In this document: positions 8,470 through 16,148 of the stretch, one piece after another
Layout of the letters: every line of letters starts with the position of its first letter
How positions within the stretch are numbered: the stretch's first letter is position 1
NCBI RefSeq assembly: GCF_021560175.1
Contig: NZ_CP091110.1
Span: forward strand, 2,718,001-2,782,000
Direction: 5' to 3'
Length of the DNA stretch: 64,000 nt
Source of the DNA: Neobacillus drentensis
Lineage (GTDB): Bacteria > Bacillota > Bacilli > Bacillales > Cytobacillaceae
The notes under the pieces: generated by a model
Database searches by the model: none
The model's input: the letters and a program-made list of their open reading frames with translations, nothing else
Told to the model about the DNA's origin: nothing
Position numbers and translations under genes: made by a program

Positions 8470-9192
8470 ATGACAACAGGAACAGATAATGAATTATCTG
8501 AACGTTTTGAAGTGGCTTTTAACAAAATCCATACTTGGCTGCAAAAAAATATTAAACATGCAAAAACAACCAAATACACGGAATTACTTAGAATCGGTTT
8601 TCCGATCCATGCCATCATTAGAAAACATTATGATGATTTAAAAATATACGGCCGGCTTAGAAACTCCATTGTTCATGACAAAGTGGAACCAGGGTTTTAT
8701 ATCGCGGAACCACATATGAGCGTAGTCGAACAAATTGAACTGATCGCTTCCAAGATTAATGAACCAAGGACGGCCCTTTCGATTGCTACCAAACCCGTAT
8801 TTTATTATCAAGAAGATGCAAAATTAAAGGATATTCTTAAGGTCATTGACCGTAAAAGGTATTCTCTTTATCCAATATACAATCAAAGTGGATATAAATG
8901 GTTGTTAACAGCTGAAGGAATCATTCAATGGTTTTCTCAAAATTTGTTGGAAAGCACAGTTTATTTAGATGAAGTAAGGGTACAAGATCTATATTCTTTC
9001 AATCGGCCCCTTGCGGTTGAGTTTGTAGGAAAGGATACAGATATGTTTGTTGTGGAAGAAATATTTGAAGAGTATCATCAGAAAAATAAAAAATTAGAAG
9101 CGGTCATCCTAACGGAAACAGGGGACCAGAGCGAAAAGCCCCTAGGGATCATTACCTCTTGGGATTTAGTTGAAATTAATGCACTTGAATAA
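8470..9192 (+). CDS. CBS-domain protein
   Basis: This is a cytoplasmic protein of 240 residues. Residues 1-95 are helical, with the segment YGRLRNSIVHDK that is common in small bacterial proteins with a conserved RNxxVH motif. Residues 100-235 look like a tandem CBS pair: MSVVEQIELIASK, the ALSIATKPVFYYQEDAKLKDI segment with YSLYPIYNQSGYKWLLTAEGII, and a second unit ending PLGIITSWDLVEINAL. CBS pairs usually bind adenine nucleotides or cyclic dinucleotides and regulate an attached or partner protein. GAAAAGAGGG lies nine bases before the ATG. Its partner is unknown; the upstream gene is separated from it by a terminator. Confidence 0.8.
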   Translation: MTTGTDNELSERFEVAFNKIHTWLQKNIKHAKTTKYTELLRIGFPIHAIIRKHYDDLKIYGRLRNSIVHDKVEPGFYIAEPHMSVVEQIELIASKINEPRTALSIATKPVFYYQEDAKLKDILKVIDRKRYSLYPIYNQSGYKWLLTAEGIIQWFSQNLLESTVYLDEVRVQDLYSFNRPLAVEFVGKDTDMFVVEEIFEEYHQKNKKLEAVILTETGDQSEKPLGIITSWDLVEINALE

Positions 9193-9321
9193 GGAAACAA
9201 AGGGTAGTCAATCATCTAGGTAAGGATAGTTGGGAAAATTTTAAAAGTTTAACTTTTCTTAAGATTCACCTAACATGAGTGTGGTATTTTAGGGAGGACA
9301 ACCTATACGAGGAGTGATGGA

Positions 9322-10959
9322 ATGAAACGTCAAAGCTTTCCCATTTTCGCATTGGTCCTTCTGCTCTTGACTTCAACTCTTTATCTGCCAACGCTTGCTT
9401 CAGCAGAAAATGCGCTCGATCCTGCCCCACAACTACAGCCTGTCGGGACAGACAATGGCAAGAAAATTTTATTTGATAATACCCATGGACAAACAGCCGG
9501 TGCAGCAGACTGGGTGTTGGATGGAGGTTTCTCGGATTTTGCCAATGCTTTAGCCAATAAAGGCTATTACGCAAAAGAGCTGCGAAAAACCACGCCGATT
9601 ACCTATCAAGATTTACAAGGCTACAATGTGTTGGTCATCGGGGAAGCGAATATCCCCTACAAAACTTCAGAGCAAGCAGCAATGATCCAATATGTACAAA
9701 ATGGCGGGAGCATCTTTTTCATTGGCGATCATTATAATGCGGATCGCAACAAAAACCGCTGGGATGCTTCGGAGGTCTTTAATGGCTATCGTCGCGGTGC
9801 CTATGCCAATCCGACCAAAGGAATGACATCAGAAGAGGCTTCGTCTGCCGCCATGCAGGGGGTCACCGGCTCTGACTGGCTGTCAGCCAACTTCGGAATC
9901 CGCTTCCGCTACAATGCGATTGGGGATGTAACAGCCAATGATATCGTCACACCGAGTCAAGCCTTCGGAATAACAACAGGGGTCTCTACAGTTGCCATGC
10001 ATGCCGGAGCCACCTTAGCGATTACGGATCCAGCCAAGGCGAAAGGGATTGTCTATCTTCCAAAAACAACACTAGCTTGGGGTAATGCAGTCGATCAGGG
10101 CGTCTATAATGGCGGAGGCAGAGCAGAGGGGCCTTATGCGGCCGTTTCCAAACTTGGGTTAGGAAAAGCAGCGTTTATCGGTGATTCCTCGGCTGTTGAA
10201 GATGCGACTCCCAAATATTTGCGTGAGGAAACAGGCGCAAAGAAGACAACCTATGACGGTTTTAAAGAACAAAATGATGGTACATTACTTGTGAATATCA
10301 TCGATTGGTTAGCAAAACAGGAAAGTTATACCTCCTTAACCCAGGTTAGCGGGTTGCAGCTAGATCAGCCAACCGCCTTGCTATCGATGGAAAATCCACA
10401 AACCTCAACTGAGCCGCAAGTAGAACCATGGGCTGCACCAGATCCAGGTTATAAATGGTATGATTCTAGCACGTTTAAATCCGGTTCCTATGGATATGGT
10501 TCAAGCGGATCTAGTGGAACAACGACAACCTTGAATGAAAAGTTTGAATCCGGTTCTAAAACAGCGTACACTTCAGGAAATGTCACGCTTTCGAGCGGTT
10601 CTTGGTATTTTGATAATGCGCTTATCGGCAATCTATCTACCGATAAAAAAACCGGCTTGCAGTCGGCACGTGTACGAGCAGCTGGAGCACTTACGATGAA
10701 TTTCAATGTCAGCGGGGCCAAGAGTATTCAGATTTCTCATGCCAATTTCGGGACAGACAGCGGTGCTAATTGGCAGCTGCAACTATCGACGAATAGCGGT
10801 TCGACCTGGACAAACGTGGGGAGTACGAATACTAGTTCATCCACTTTAACCGTTAAAACGTTCACCCTTACCCAAACGGCTCCAGTCCGCTTCCGAATGG
10901 TCGTTTCTGGTACATCGGGGAGTAGAATCAATTTTGATGATATTGTGATAAATAATTAA
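9322..10959 (+). CDS. secreted two-domain protein: GATase-like N-terminal domain and beta-sandwich C-terminal domain
   Basis: The 545-residue protein begins with a clear signal peptide (MKRQSFPIFALVLLLLTSTL, cleavage likely after the ASA near residue 28). Residues 45-330 look like a class I glutamine-amidotransferase or ThuA-like Rossmann domain, with FDNTHGQTAGAADWVLDGGF, then YNVLVIGEAN and GGSIFFIGDHYNAD; I see no obvious catalytic Cys-His pair. After a proline-rich and Gly/Ser-rich linker (about 360-400) comes a beta-rich domain with repeated SSGSWYFDNALIG and INFDDIVI motifs, similar to the jelly-roll modules attached to secreted nucleases. Substrate is unknown. A start ATG with GAGGAGTG upstream and a terminator downstream mark a single-gene unit; the next gene is a secreted thermonuclease. 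Confidence 0.7.
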   Translation: MKRQSFPIFALVLLLLTSTLYLPTLASAENALDPAPQLQPVGTDNGKKILFDNTHGQTAGAADWVLDGGFSDFANALANKGYYAKELRKTTPITYQDLQGYNVLVIGEANIPYKTSEQAAMIQYVQNGGSIFFIGDHYNADRNKNRWDASEVFNGYRRGAYANPTKGMTSEEASSAAMQGVTGSDWLSANFGIRFRYNAIGDVTANDIVTPSQAFGITTGVSTVAMHAGATLAITDPAKAKGIVYLPKTTLAWGNAVDQGVYNGGGRAEGPYAAVSKLGLGKAAFIGDSSAVEDATPKYLREETGAKKTTYDGFKEQNDGTLLVNIIDWLAKQESYTSLTQVSGLQLDQPTALLSMENPQTSTEPQVEPWAAPDPGYKWYDSSTFKSGSYGYGSSGSSGTTTTLNEKFESGSKTAYTSGNVTLSSGSWYFDNALIGNLSTDKKTGLQSARVRAAGALTMNFNVSGAKSIQISHANFGTDSGANWQLQLSTNSGSTWTNVGSTNTSSSTLTVKTFTLTQTAPVRFRMVVSGTSGSRINFDDIVINN

Positions 10960-10971
10960 CTACAAGACGAG

Positions 10972-11004
10972 CTATCCCAAATTAGTGGGATAGTTTTTTT
11001 TTTG
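10972..11004 (+). terminator. terminator after the secreted two-domain gene
   Basis: CTATCCCA and TGGGATAG form a perfect stem with a short loop, followed by a run of eleven T residues. Confidence 0.9.
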
Positions 11005-11128
11005 CAAAGATTTGAAACAAGTCTAACCTTTTTGCCTCTTTTTCTATATTTAAACGATGAAAGGCGGATGACCGATGGGAAGGGAGTCTTGGCCAATCAA
11101 AAAGACATTCCTCGGGAGGGATTTTTTT

Positions 11129-11734
11129 ATGCGAAAAAGAGTAGCCGGATGCGCCTTGATCGCTGCCACGTCGATTCTAGCTTTTCATCCAATTGGCACA
11201 CAGAACAAAGAGGATACCGGAAATGAACAGATCATTCAAAATGAGGCTCGAATAGGCGATTCCATCGTAGAAGAGGCAGGCAGTGGGGTACCTGTAACAT
11301 GGGTTGCCACGATTGATGGGGATACCATTAAAGTAAGGGTGGAAGGCAACATTGAAACGGTTCGATATTTATTGATCGATACACCGGAATCGAAGAAGCC
11401 AGGCATGTGTGTTCAGCCTTTTGCGATGGAAGCCTTTCAACGAAATGAGGAACTAGTGAGAGCAGGAGAGATCACACTTGAAGTGGAGAAAGGGAATGAC
11501 AGGGATTCTTATGGACGCCTGCTCGCCTATGTGTTTGTAAATGGAAACTCGGTTCAAGAAACTCTGCTGAAAGAAGGATTGGCTCGAGTCGCCTATATCA
11601 TCCATCCACCTTATCGGTACCTAGAGCGTTATCTGGAGGACGAAAATCTAGCAAAAATAGAAAAACGAAACATCTGGGGCAAAGCGAATTATGTAACTCA
11701 ATGGGGCTTTAGTGGCTGTGGTAGCGAATTTTGA
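11129..11734 (+). CDS. secreted thermonuclease (staphylococcal nuclease family)
   Basis: This is a SNase-fold, calcium-dependent nuclease that would cut extracellular DNA and RNA. The 201-residue protein starts with a signal-type segment (MRKRVAGCALIAATSILAF). The core VTWVATIDGDTIKVRVEG is followed by VRYLLIDTPE, whose Arg and Glu match the catalytic Arg35/Glu43 of the staphylococcal enzyme, and DSYGRLLAYVFV, matching Arg87. The family also carries the usual C-terminal NIWG segment. I chose the ATG at 11129 because GGGAGGG ends eight bases before it and the signal peptide begins there; an upstream ATG at 11075 would add 18 residues without a good ribosome binding site. Confidence 0.9.
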   Translation: MRKRVAGCALIAATSILAFHPIGTQNKEDTGNEQIIQNEARIGDSIVEEAGSGVPVTWVATIDGDTIKVRVEGNIETVRYLLIDTPESKKPGMCVQPFAMEAFQRNEELVRAGEITLEVEKGNDRDSYGRLLAYVFVNGNSVQETLLKEGLARVAYIIHPPYRYLERYLEDENLAKIEKRNIWGKANYVTQWGFSGCGSEF

Positions 11735-11771
11735 TAATAAGTGAACAGACGATAAAACATACAGGCGAACG

Positions 11772-12037
11772 GGTCAGAAAAAAGGTAATTGTGCCCGTTT
11801 GGTTAGGAACTACAGTTGATCGGTCACAAAAATCGATAATTGTGCCCGTTGGGATAGGGAATACAGCTGAGCGGTCACAAAAAAAGATAATTGTGCCCGT
11901 TGGGTTAGGGAATACAGTTGATCGGTCAAAAAAAAGATAATTTGCCCGTTGGGACGGGAGATACAGTCGAAAAGGTCACAAAAAAAGATAATCGTGCCCG
12001 TTGGGACGGGAAACTCAGCCGAGTGTCAACCGTCACG
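11772..12037. repeat. tandem array A, five units of about 51 bp
   Basis: Units begin with GGTCA at 11772, 11822, 11873, 11924 and 11974, so the spacing is 50-51 bp. Each carries the core GGTCACAAAAAAAGATAA followed by TTGTGCCCGTTGGG, then a more variable tail with ATACAGTTGATC. A 69-residue frame runs through the array (about 11731-11940) because 51 is a multiple of three; it has no ribosome binding site and I consider it spurious. The array fills most of the 498-base gap between the thermonuclease and the next gene; 12038-12232 holds only AT-rich sequence with no clear signal. Array B at 20143 shares the core. Confidence 0.9.
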
Positions 12038-12232
12038 ACAATCGCTTAATGTAACTATCGATTACGACAAAATATGAAACCTTCATAGGACTTTTTGATT
12101 AAAATTCATGAAAAATGTGGATTTTTGTAAGAAATAGCAGGATTTTTACCCTTATTAAAGGAATATTTAGAATATAAAACGAAAGCCATTTTTTTCATTC
12201 ATTCTATCAAAGTATGAAAGAAGGTATACGAT

Positions 12233-12802
12233 GTGATGGAAGATTTCTTTGCGGACTATAAGAGGTATATTGTTGAACCAGAAGATGAAAAGCGAGTGGA
12301 GAATAAAGTATTTGATCCCAAAAATTTTGCGGCCTATTATATCCTAACCTTGTCCATTTTTGATTCACGTTTAATGACATGGAACGATGCAAGTAAATTT
12401 GGCATAGATGTTGAAAAAAGCATCAAAACCATAGTAGGGGATTTCAATCAAAAACAAAGTGAAAAGTACCATCTGCAATTACTTGAATTAGATCCGTTAA
12501 AAAACTATTTTATCTTAGCTCTTTCTTCTAAAACGAAATTTAATCCAGGGGAAGAGAAGGACGGTATCGCTTATATCATTGATAGATTTTTGACTAATCC
12601 TTTTTATGTTGGACAAGGCTGGTTCAACTTAATTGGAGAAAAAGGAAGAGTGGCCCGGAAACTCTTTTGCTGCTCTTTTAAGGAATATGTTTGGGAAGGT
12701 CCCAACCAAAGGGAAGAAAAATTTGAAAATATCAGTGAACTAATCCCTAAAAATGGAGAGATTAAGCTGGTTAAAAGCTCTCCGAAGCGAGATATTCGCT
12801 AA
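12233..12802 (+). CDS. hypothetical protein
   Basis: This gene encodes a soluble protein of 189 residues (GTG at 12233; the ATG at 12236 is equally possible, both follow GAAAGAAGG). It has no signal peptide and no membrane segment. The N-terminal part is acidic (EDFFADYKRYIVEPEDEKRVEN), the middle has a hydrophobic stretch AAYYILTLSIFDSRLMTWNDA, and there is a Cys-Cys pair near residue 146. The C-terminus is basic. I do not recognise the family. It follows tandem array A and ends before a terminator shared with the convergent DUF1129 gene, so it is probably monocistronic. Confidence 0.7.
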   Translation: MMEDFFADYKRYIVEPEDEKRVENKVFDPKNFAAYYILTLSIFDSRLMTWNDASKFGIDVEKSIKTIVGDFNQKQSEKYHLQLLELDPLKNYFILALSSKTKFNPGEEKDGIAYIIDRFLTNPFYVGQGWFNLIGEKGRVARKLFCCSFKEYVWEGPNQREEKFENISELIPKNGEIKLVKSSPKRDIR

Positions 12803-12831
12803 TCTATATCATCATCATTTAATGAATGATA

Positions 12832-12884
12832 GAAAAAAATATCCCCAATATACTAGTGAACTAGTTAATGGGGATATTTTTTTC
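12832..12884. terminator. bidirectional terminator
   Basis: GAAAAAAATATCCCCA pairs with TGGGGATATTTTTTTC around an inner ACTAGT dyad. T runs occur on both strands, so it serves the convergent genes on each side. Confidence 0.85.
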
Positions 12885-13565
12885 TCACCGAAACCCAACA
12901 TTTACCCTTCTCAGCATGGTTATAATGATCCAAAGTATTCCTCCTGTTAGCAGAGATGCCCACCACGTGAAGTCTAACGTTGGACCAAAGCGTGGAAGGA
13001 ACATACCTACAGTAATAACAATTCCCATCAATAACGCTCCGATACCACCAACCATGACCATATTTTTCTTTTCATTTTTAGCTTGATGAAACAAGGATTG
13101 TTGGATGATCCGAAAGATAAACCATACTCCGAATGCAACGGATGCCAAAATAACAGCAAAAATAATAAAAGAAGAGAACAGATAGACAGTACTTTCTACT
13201 TCCCTAAATGATGAGGTTACTAGTATGCCGACACCTCGAAGAATCAACATCCAACTAATCAGATGTAAAACGATTCCCAAAAGAAAAGGAATCACTTCCC
13301 GTTTCTTTTCTTTTGGAAGGTTGTGAATAATGTCATCGGCATAACGTTTTGGGTCATCACCAAAAATATCGTAAGCTGTTTTTCCTTCCTTCTGACCGTC
13401 AATTAAGTGATCGAGCATTTCCAGCAAAACTTCCTCGGATTGTTGTTCAGATAGAGAGAGATTTAGACGGATGTAAATCAACATGTCACTATAATAGTGG
13501 TTGTTCTCTGGGTTGAGAAGCTCACGCTTTCGATTATTTTCCTCAATTAATTGTTTAGCCTTCAC
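12885..13565 (-). CDS. DUF1129-type membrane protein paired with PadR
   Basis: This is a 226-residue membrane protein. Residues 1-80 are soluble and helical, with the NHYYSDMLIYIRLNLSLSEQQSEEVLLEMLDHLIDGQKEGKTAYDIFGDDPKRYADDII pattern (shown here in part: LEMLDHLIDGQKEGKTA, then FGDDPKRYADDI) typical of DUF1129. Four hydrophobic helices follow (residues about 90-220). I start it at GTG 13565 because GGGGAGG lies just upstream and the GTGA overlap with the padR stop is a classic coupling; a longer frame begins at 13619 inside padR. PadR/DUF1129 pairs are common in Firmicutes and are thought to respond to membrane or antibiotic stress; that role is recalled, not shown here. Confidence 0.8.
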   Translation of the reverse strand: MKAKQLIEENNRKRELLNPENNHYYSDMLIYIRLNLSLSEQQSEEVLLEMLDHLIDGQKEGKTAYDIFGDDPKRYADDIIHNLPKEKKREVIPFLLGIVLHLISWMLILRGVGILVTSSFREVESTVYLFSSFIIFAVILASVAFGVWFIFRIIQQSLFHQAKNEKKNMVMVGGIGALLMGIVITVGMFLPRFGPTLDFTWWASLLTGGILWIIITMLRRVNVGFR

Positions 13566-13894
13566 GAAAAATTCCTCCCCTTGAATAATAAATGAACAGG
13601 ATTTACAATTTGCATCCACTCTGTAGTGATCGTATCTAGTGATTCTTTGCCTTGTTCGGTTAAATAATAATATTTCCGATTTGGACCAGACTCCGATGGC
13701 TGCATTTGCCCAGAAATAAGACCGTTTTTTTGTAATCGTAACAAAACAGGATAGATCGTACCCTCACTGACTTCCCCTAATCCCACTTCTTGCAGTTTCT
13801 TTGACAATTCATAGCCATACACTGGTTCCTTTTCAATTACGGATAAGACACAACCATCCAATATTCCTTTTAATAATTGACTTCTTAAGGACAT
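13562..13894 (-). CDS. PadR family transcriptional regulator
   Basis: This is a 110-residue winged-helix repressor. The N-terminal half has the PadR signature: LLKGILDGCVLSVIEKEPVYGYEL, then LGEVSEGTIYPVLLRLQKNGLI, and the wing with GPNRKYYYLTEQG. The C-terminal helix is the short dimerisation arm. Repressors of this type usually sense small phenolic or antibiotic-like ligands and repress their own operon. The gene overlaps the DUF1129 gene by four bases and is followed by it in one operon. An inverted repeat upstream (13935-13979) could be its operator. GAAAGGAAG lies before the ATG. Confidence 0.9.
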   Translation of the reverse strand: MSLRSQLLKGILDGCVLSVIEKEPVYGYELSKKLQEVGLGEVSEGTIYPVLLRLQKNGLISGQMQPSESGPNRKYYYLTEQGKESLDTITTEWMQIVNPVHLLFKGRNFS

Positions 13895-13934
13895 GGTAAA
13901 GCTTCCTTTCTTTTTTAGATGTCCCTAACTATAT

Positions 13935-13990
13935 TGTATAGCAAGGTAGTAAATGAAAAAATCACTACTTTGTTATACATAGTAGTGATT
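13935..13990 (-). promoter_or_regulatory. overlapping dyads: candidate PadR operator and terminator of the LLM gene
   Basis: TGTATAGCAAGGTAGT (13935-13950) and ACTACTTTGTTATACA (13964-13979) form an inverted repeat with 14 of 16 matches, placed in the promoter region of padR. A second perfect dyad, AATCACTACT (13960-13969) with AGTAGTGATT (13981-13990), shares bases with it and, read on the minus strand, is followed by TTTTTTC. The second dyad therefore looks like the terminator of the LLM gene. The two alternative pairings overlap. Confidence 0.6.
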
Positions 13991-14056
13991 TTATTTTATC
14001 CTTTTTTATCCAAACCTGTCAATACTAAGTTAAATTTCCAATTTTTTAGTCTGTAA

Positions 14057-15118
14057 TTACTTCCTAGTTTCTTTCCGTACAACGGGAGCAACTTCTGTTG
14101 CCAACCGTTCAATGTTCTCGGCGACTTTTTTAAAGGGCATTCCACCAATATCGATTTGGGCTAAAAATCGTTGGTGTCCAAACAACTCGTAGTGGCGCAG
14201 GATTTTTTCGATAATTTCCTGTGAACTTCCGACAAATAGGGCTTTTTCTTTGCTGCACATCTGCTCAAATTCTGCCTTCGGCAAAGTCTTATTGACCCCA
14301 TGATGACGATTGAGCTGGTGCCAATAATTGGAATGATACGGGTAATATTCATCGATTGCCTGCTGATTCGTTTTGGAAATATAGGCATGCCCGGTAACAG
14401 CAACCTTCATGTCTTCCAAAGCATGGCCGGCTAAAGCTGCCGATTCTCGGTACCGCTCGACGAACGGCTGAAAGAAACTGGGATCTCCGCCAAGAATCAC
14501 TAACGCTAATCCAGTCCCTAATCTGCCAGCTCGTTCCGCACTTTTCACTGTCCCTCCAACACCTACCCATATGGGAATCTTCCGTTGTATAGGACGGGGA
14601 GAGATGGCAGCATCCTTTAAGGAGGAACGATAACGGCCATTCCAGGTGACTATTTCCTGCTCATTTAGCTTAAGAAAAAGCTCCAAGTGTTCTTCAAACA
14701 ATTCATCATAATTCGTTAGATCATATCCGAAAAGGGGGAAGGAGTCTAAAAAAGCCCCGCGTCCCGCAATAATTTCAGCCCGCCCATCGGATAAAAGATC
14801 CAGTGTGGCAAAATCCTCAAATAATCGAACAGGATCTACCGTATTTAGCACGGTTGTAGCACTAGTAAGTTTAATTCGCTTAGTGACTTGGGAAATCGCT
14901 GACAGGACCACTGACGGGGAGGACACGGCATAATCTAAACGGTGATGTTCTCCCACGCCAAATACATCCAGCCCTGCTTCATCCGCTAACTTGGCCGCTT
15001 TGATGATTTCCTCCATCCGCTGCTTTGCGCTGATGGTTTTCCCTGTTAGCGGGTCTGGGTATAATTCCGCTAATGAATAAATTCCAATCTCCATACCGAT
15101 TTGATTTGCAGCCTTCAA
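14057..15118 (-). CDS. LLM class flavin-dependent oxidoreductase (luciferase-like monooxygenase)
   Basis: This is a 353-residue TIM-barrel oxidoreductase of the bacterial luciferase family that would use FMN or F420 to oxidise an unknown organic substrate. Family motifs include KLADEAGLDVFGVGEHHRLD (residues about 45-65), TSATTVLNTVDPVRLFEDFATLD, SDGRAEIIAGRG and IPIWVGVGGTVKSAERAGRLG. I start at the TTG at 15118, eight bases after GGAGG; a GTG at 15133 would place that ribosome binding site inside the gene. It has its own terminator downstream and no operon partner, so the substrate cannot be inferred from context. Confidence 0.88.
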   Translation of the reverse strand: MKAANQIGMEIGIYSLAELYPDPLTGKTISAKQRMEEIIKAAKLADEAGLDVFGVGEHHRLDYAVSSPSVVLSAISQVTKRIKLTSATTVLNTVDPVRLFEDFATLDLLSDGRAEIIAGRGAFLDSFPLFGYDLTNYDELFEEHLELFLKLNEQEIVTWNGRYRSSLKDAAISPRPIQRKIPIWVGVGGTVKSAERAGRLGTGLALVILGGDPSFFQPFVERYRESAALAGHALEDMKVAVTGHAYISKTNQQAIDEYYPYHSNYWHQLNRHHGVNKTLPKAEFEQMCSKEKALFVGSSQEIIEKILRHYELFGHQRFLAQIDIGGMPFKKVAENIERLATEVAPVVRKETRK

Positions 15119-15294
15119 ATTCCTCTCCTCCACAATGGTGTAAAATCACTTTTACTTAATACTATTCAATCTTTTAAAAAAAGAATTAACTAAATAAACA
15201 TCAGGAAGTTAAGCGAGTATGTATGCAAATAAGTTACCGGACAACAATGAGGGGGTTGGCCACACAAGTGGTCACCATACAATAGTTGTTAGAG

Positions 15295-15921
15295 TTAAAT
15301 TTCCTTGTGTGACAGAGGTAAAAATGGCTTTATCCCACGTTTATTAAATGGCAGGATTTTTAAATCAGCGATCAGATGACTGATGTAAGCCCCACAACAG
15401 GTATAGAACACACCACGGATCCCCAGTGAAGCCTCTAAATTGGAAGCGATTACTCCAAAGAAAACAACTCCTATGATGGAATGGGTATAGCTGCGGTGAG
15501 AAGAAAAGGACGCAATGATAAGGTAGATTCCGAGCAGAATTAACCATCGTTCGTCTATCGAGAATCCCCCCGTCATGACCGCTATCCCGGTAATCGTTAA
15601 CATGTGTTTCTGCTTAATGAAGGAGGCAACGACGATAATTAACACGCCGATGCCAACCCCCAGCCAGCGCTCTAAAACCGCTTTCTCTACGAAACTATAG
15701 ACAATCATCATCAATCCAATGATCAGGGCTGATAGCCGAATCACCTCATGCGGCAGAGTAATTTTTCCGCGCAGTTTACCATCAATATCTAAATCTGGCA
15801 TTAATCCTGAGACACCTCCTAGTCCGACAAACAAGAGTGTCTCAGCCGGAGGGGCATGATAGGTATGAGCCACAATAAATCCTGTTGCTGATCCAATGAC
15901 TGCATGTGCGGTACCATTCAA
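15295..15921 (-). CDS. YdjM-like membrane-bound metal-dependent hydrolase
   Basis: This 208-residue membrane protein belongs to the YdjM-type metal-dependent hydrolase family (the Pfam family is named for a LexA-binding E. coli inner-membrane hydrolase). Candidate metal ligands are the His in GTAHAVIG, the aspartates of GLMPDLDIDG and the histidines of SHRSYTHSIIG. Six or so hydrophobic helices are visible. I start at TTG 15921, seven bases after AAAGGTGG; a longer frame upstream lacks a good ribosome binding site. A LexA-like box overlaps its promoter, which fits the family's history of SOS control. Substrate is unknown, although relatives act on phospholipid-like molecules. Confidence 0.85.
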   Translation of the reverse strand: MNGTAHAVIGSATGFIVAHTYHAPPAETLLFVGLGGVSGLMPDLDIDGKLRGKITLPHEVIRLSALIIGLMMIVYSFVEKAVLERWLGVGIGVLIIVVASFIKQKHMLTITGIAVMTGGFSIDERWLILLGIYLIIASFSSHRSYTHSIIGVVFFGVIASNLEASLGIRGVFYTCCGAYISHLIADLKILPFNKRGIKPFLPLSHKEI

Positions 15922-15984
15922 TGTATTTCCACCTTTCATCCTATTAATCTCATAAAACAAAAACAGACAATCACTATTGTACAG

Positions 15985-15999
15985 CAAAACGTCTGTTCT
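15985..15999 (-). promoter_or_regulatory. LexA-type SOS box upstream of the YdjM-like gene
   Basis: Read on the minus strand, AGAACAGACGTTTTG matches the Bacillus SOS box (CGAAC, four bases with R-N-R-Y, GTT) except at the outer positions. It sits between a candidate -35 (TAAACA) and the -10 TACAAT that would drive the YdjM-like gene, so LexA binding would block transcription. Confidence 0.6.
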
Positions 16000-16072
16000 G
16001 TTTAGCAGTCTGATAAACTTTTGGGTTGAAAGAGTGAAAGCCTATTATTATTTTTAAATTTATTAATTGTGG

Positions 16073-16122
16073 TTGACAGTTAATGGTAAATCAATTATTA
16101 TCATTATTAATAATGATAATAA
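16073..16122 (+). promoter_or_regulatory. strong sigma-A promoter with a 28-bp perfect palindrome over the -10
   Basis: TTGACA (16073-16078) and TATTAT (16096-16101) are 17 bases apart. The -10 lies inside a perfect 28-bp palindrome at 16095-16122 whose arms are TTATTATCATTATT and AATAATGATAATAA. The GATAAT/ATTATC hexamers resemble sites of Fur, Zur or PerR type, but the arms are arranged differently from the classical 7-1-7 Fur box. It is very likely an operator for the following gene; the regulator is unidentified. Confidence 0.65.
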
Positions 16123-16148
16123 ACAGTGGTTTCTATAGGGGGAGAATA

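Noticed and set aside
11731-11940. 69-residue frame through tandem array A
   Set aside because: It exists only because the unit length is a multiple of three. It has no ribosome binding site and its sequence is a repeat translation.
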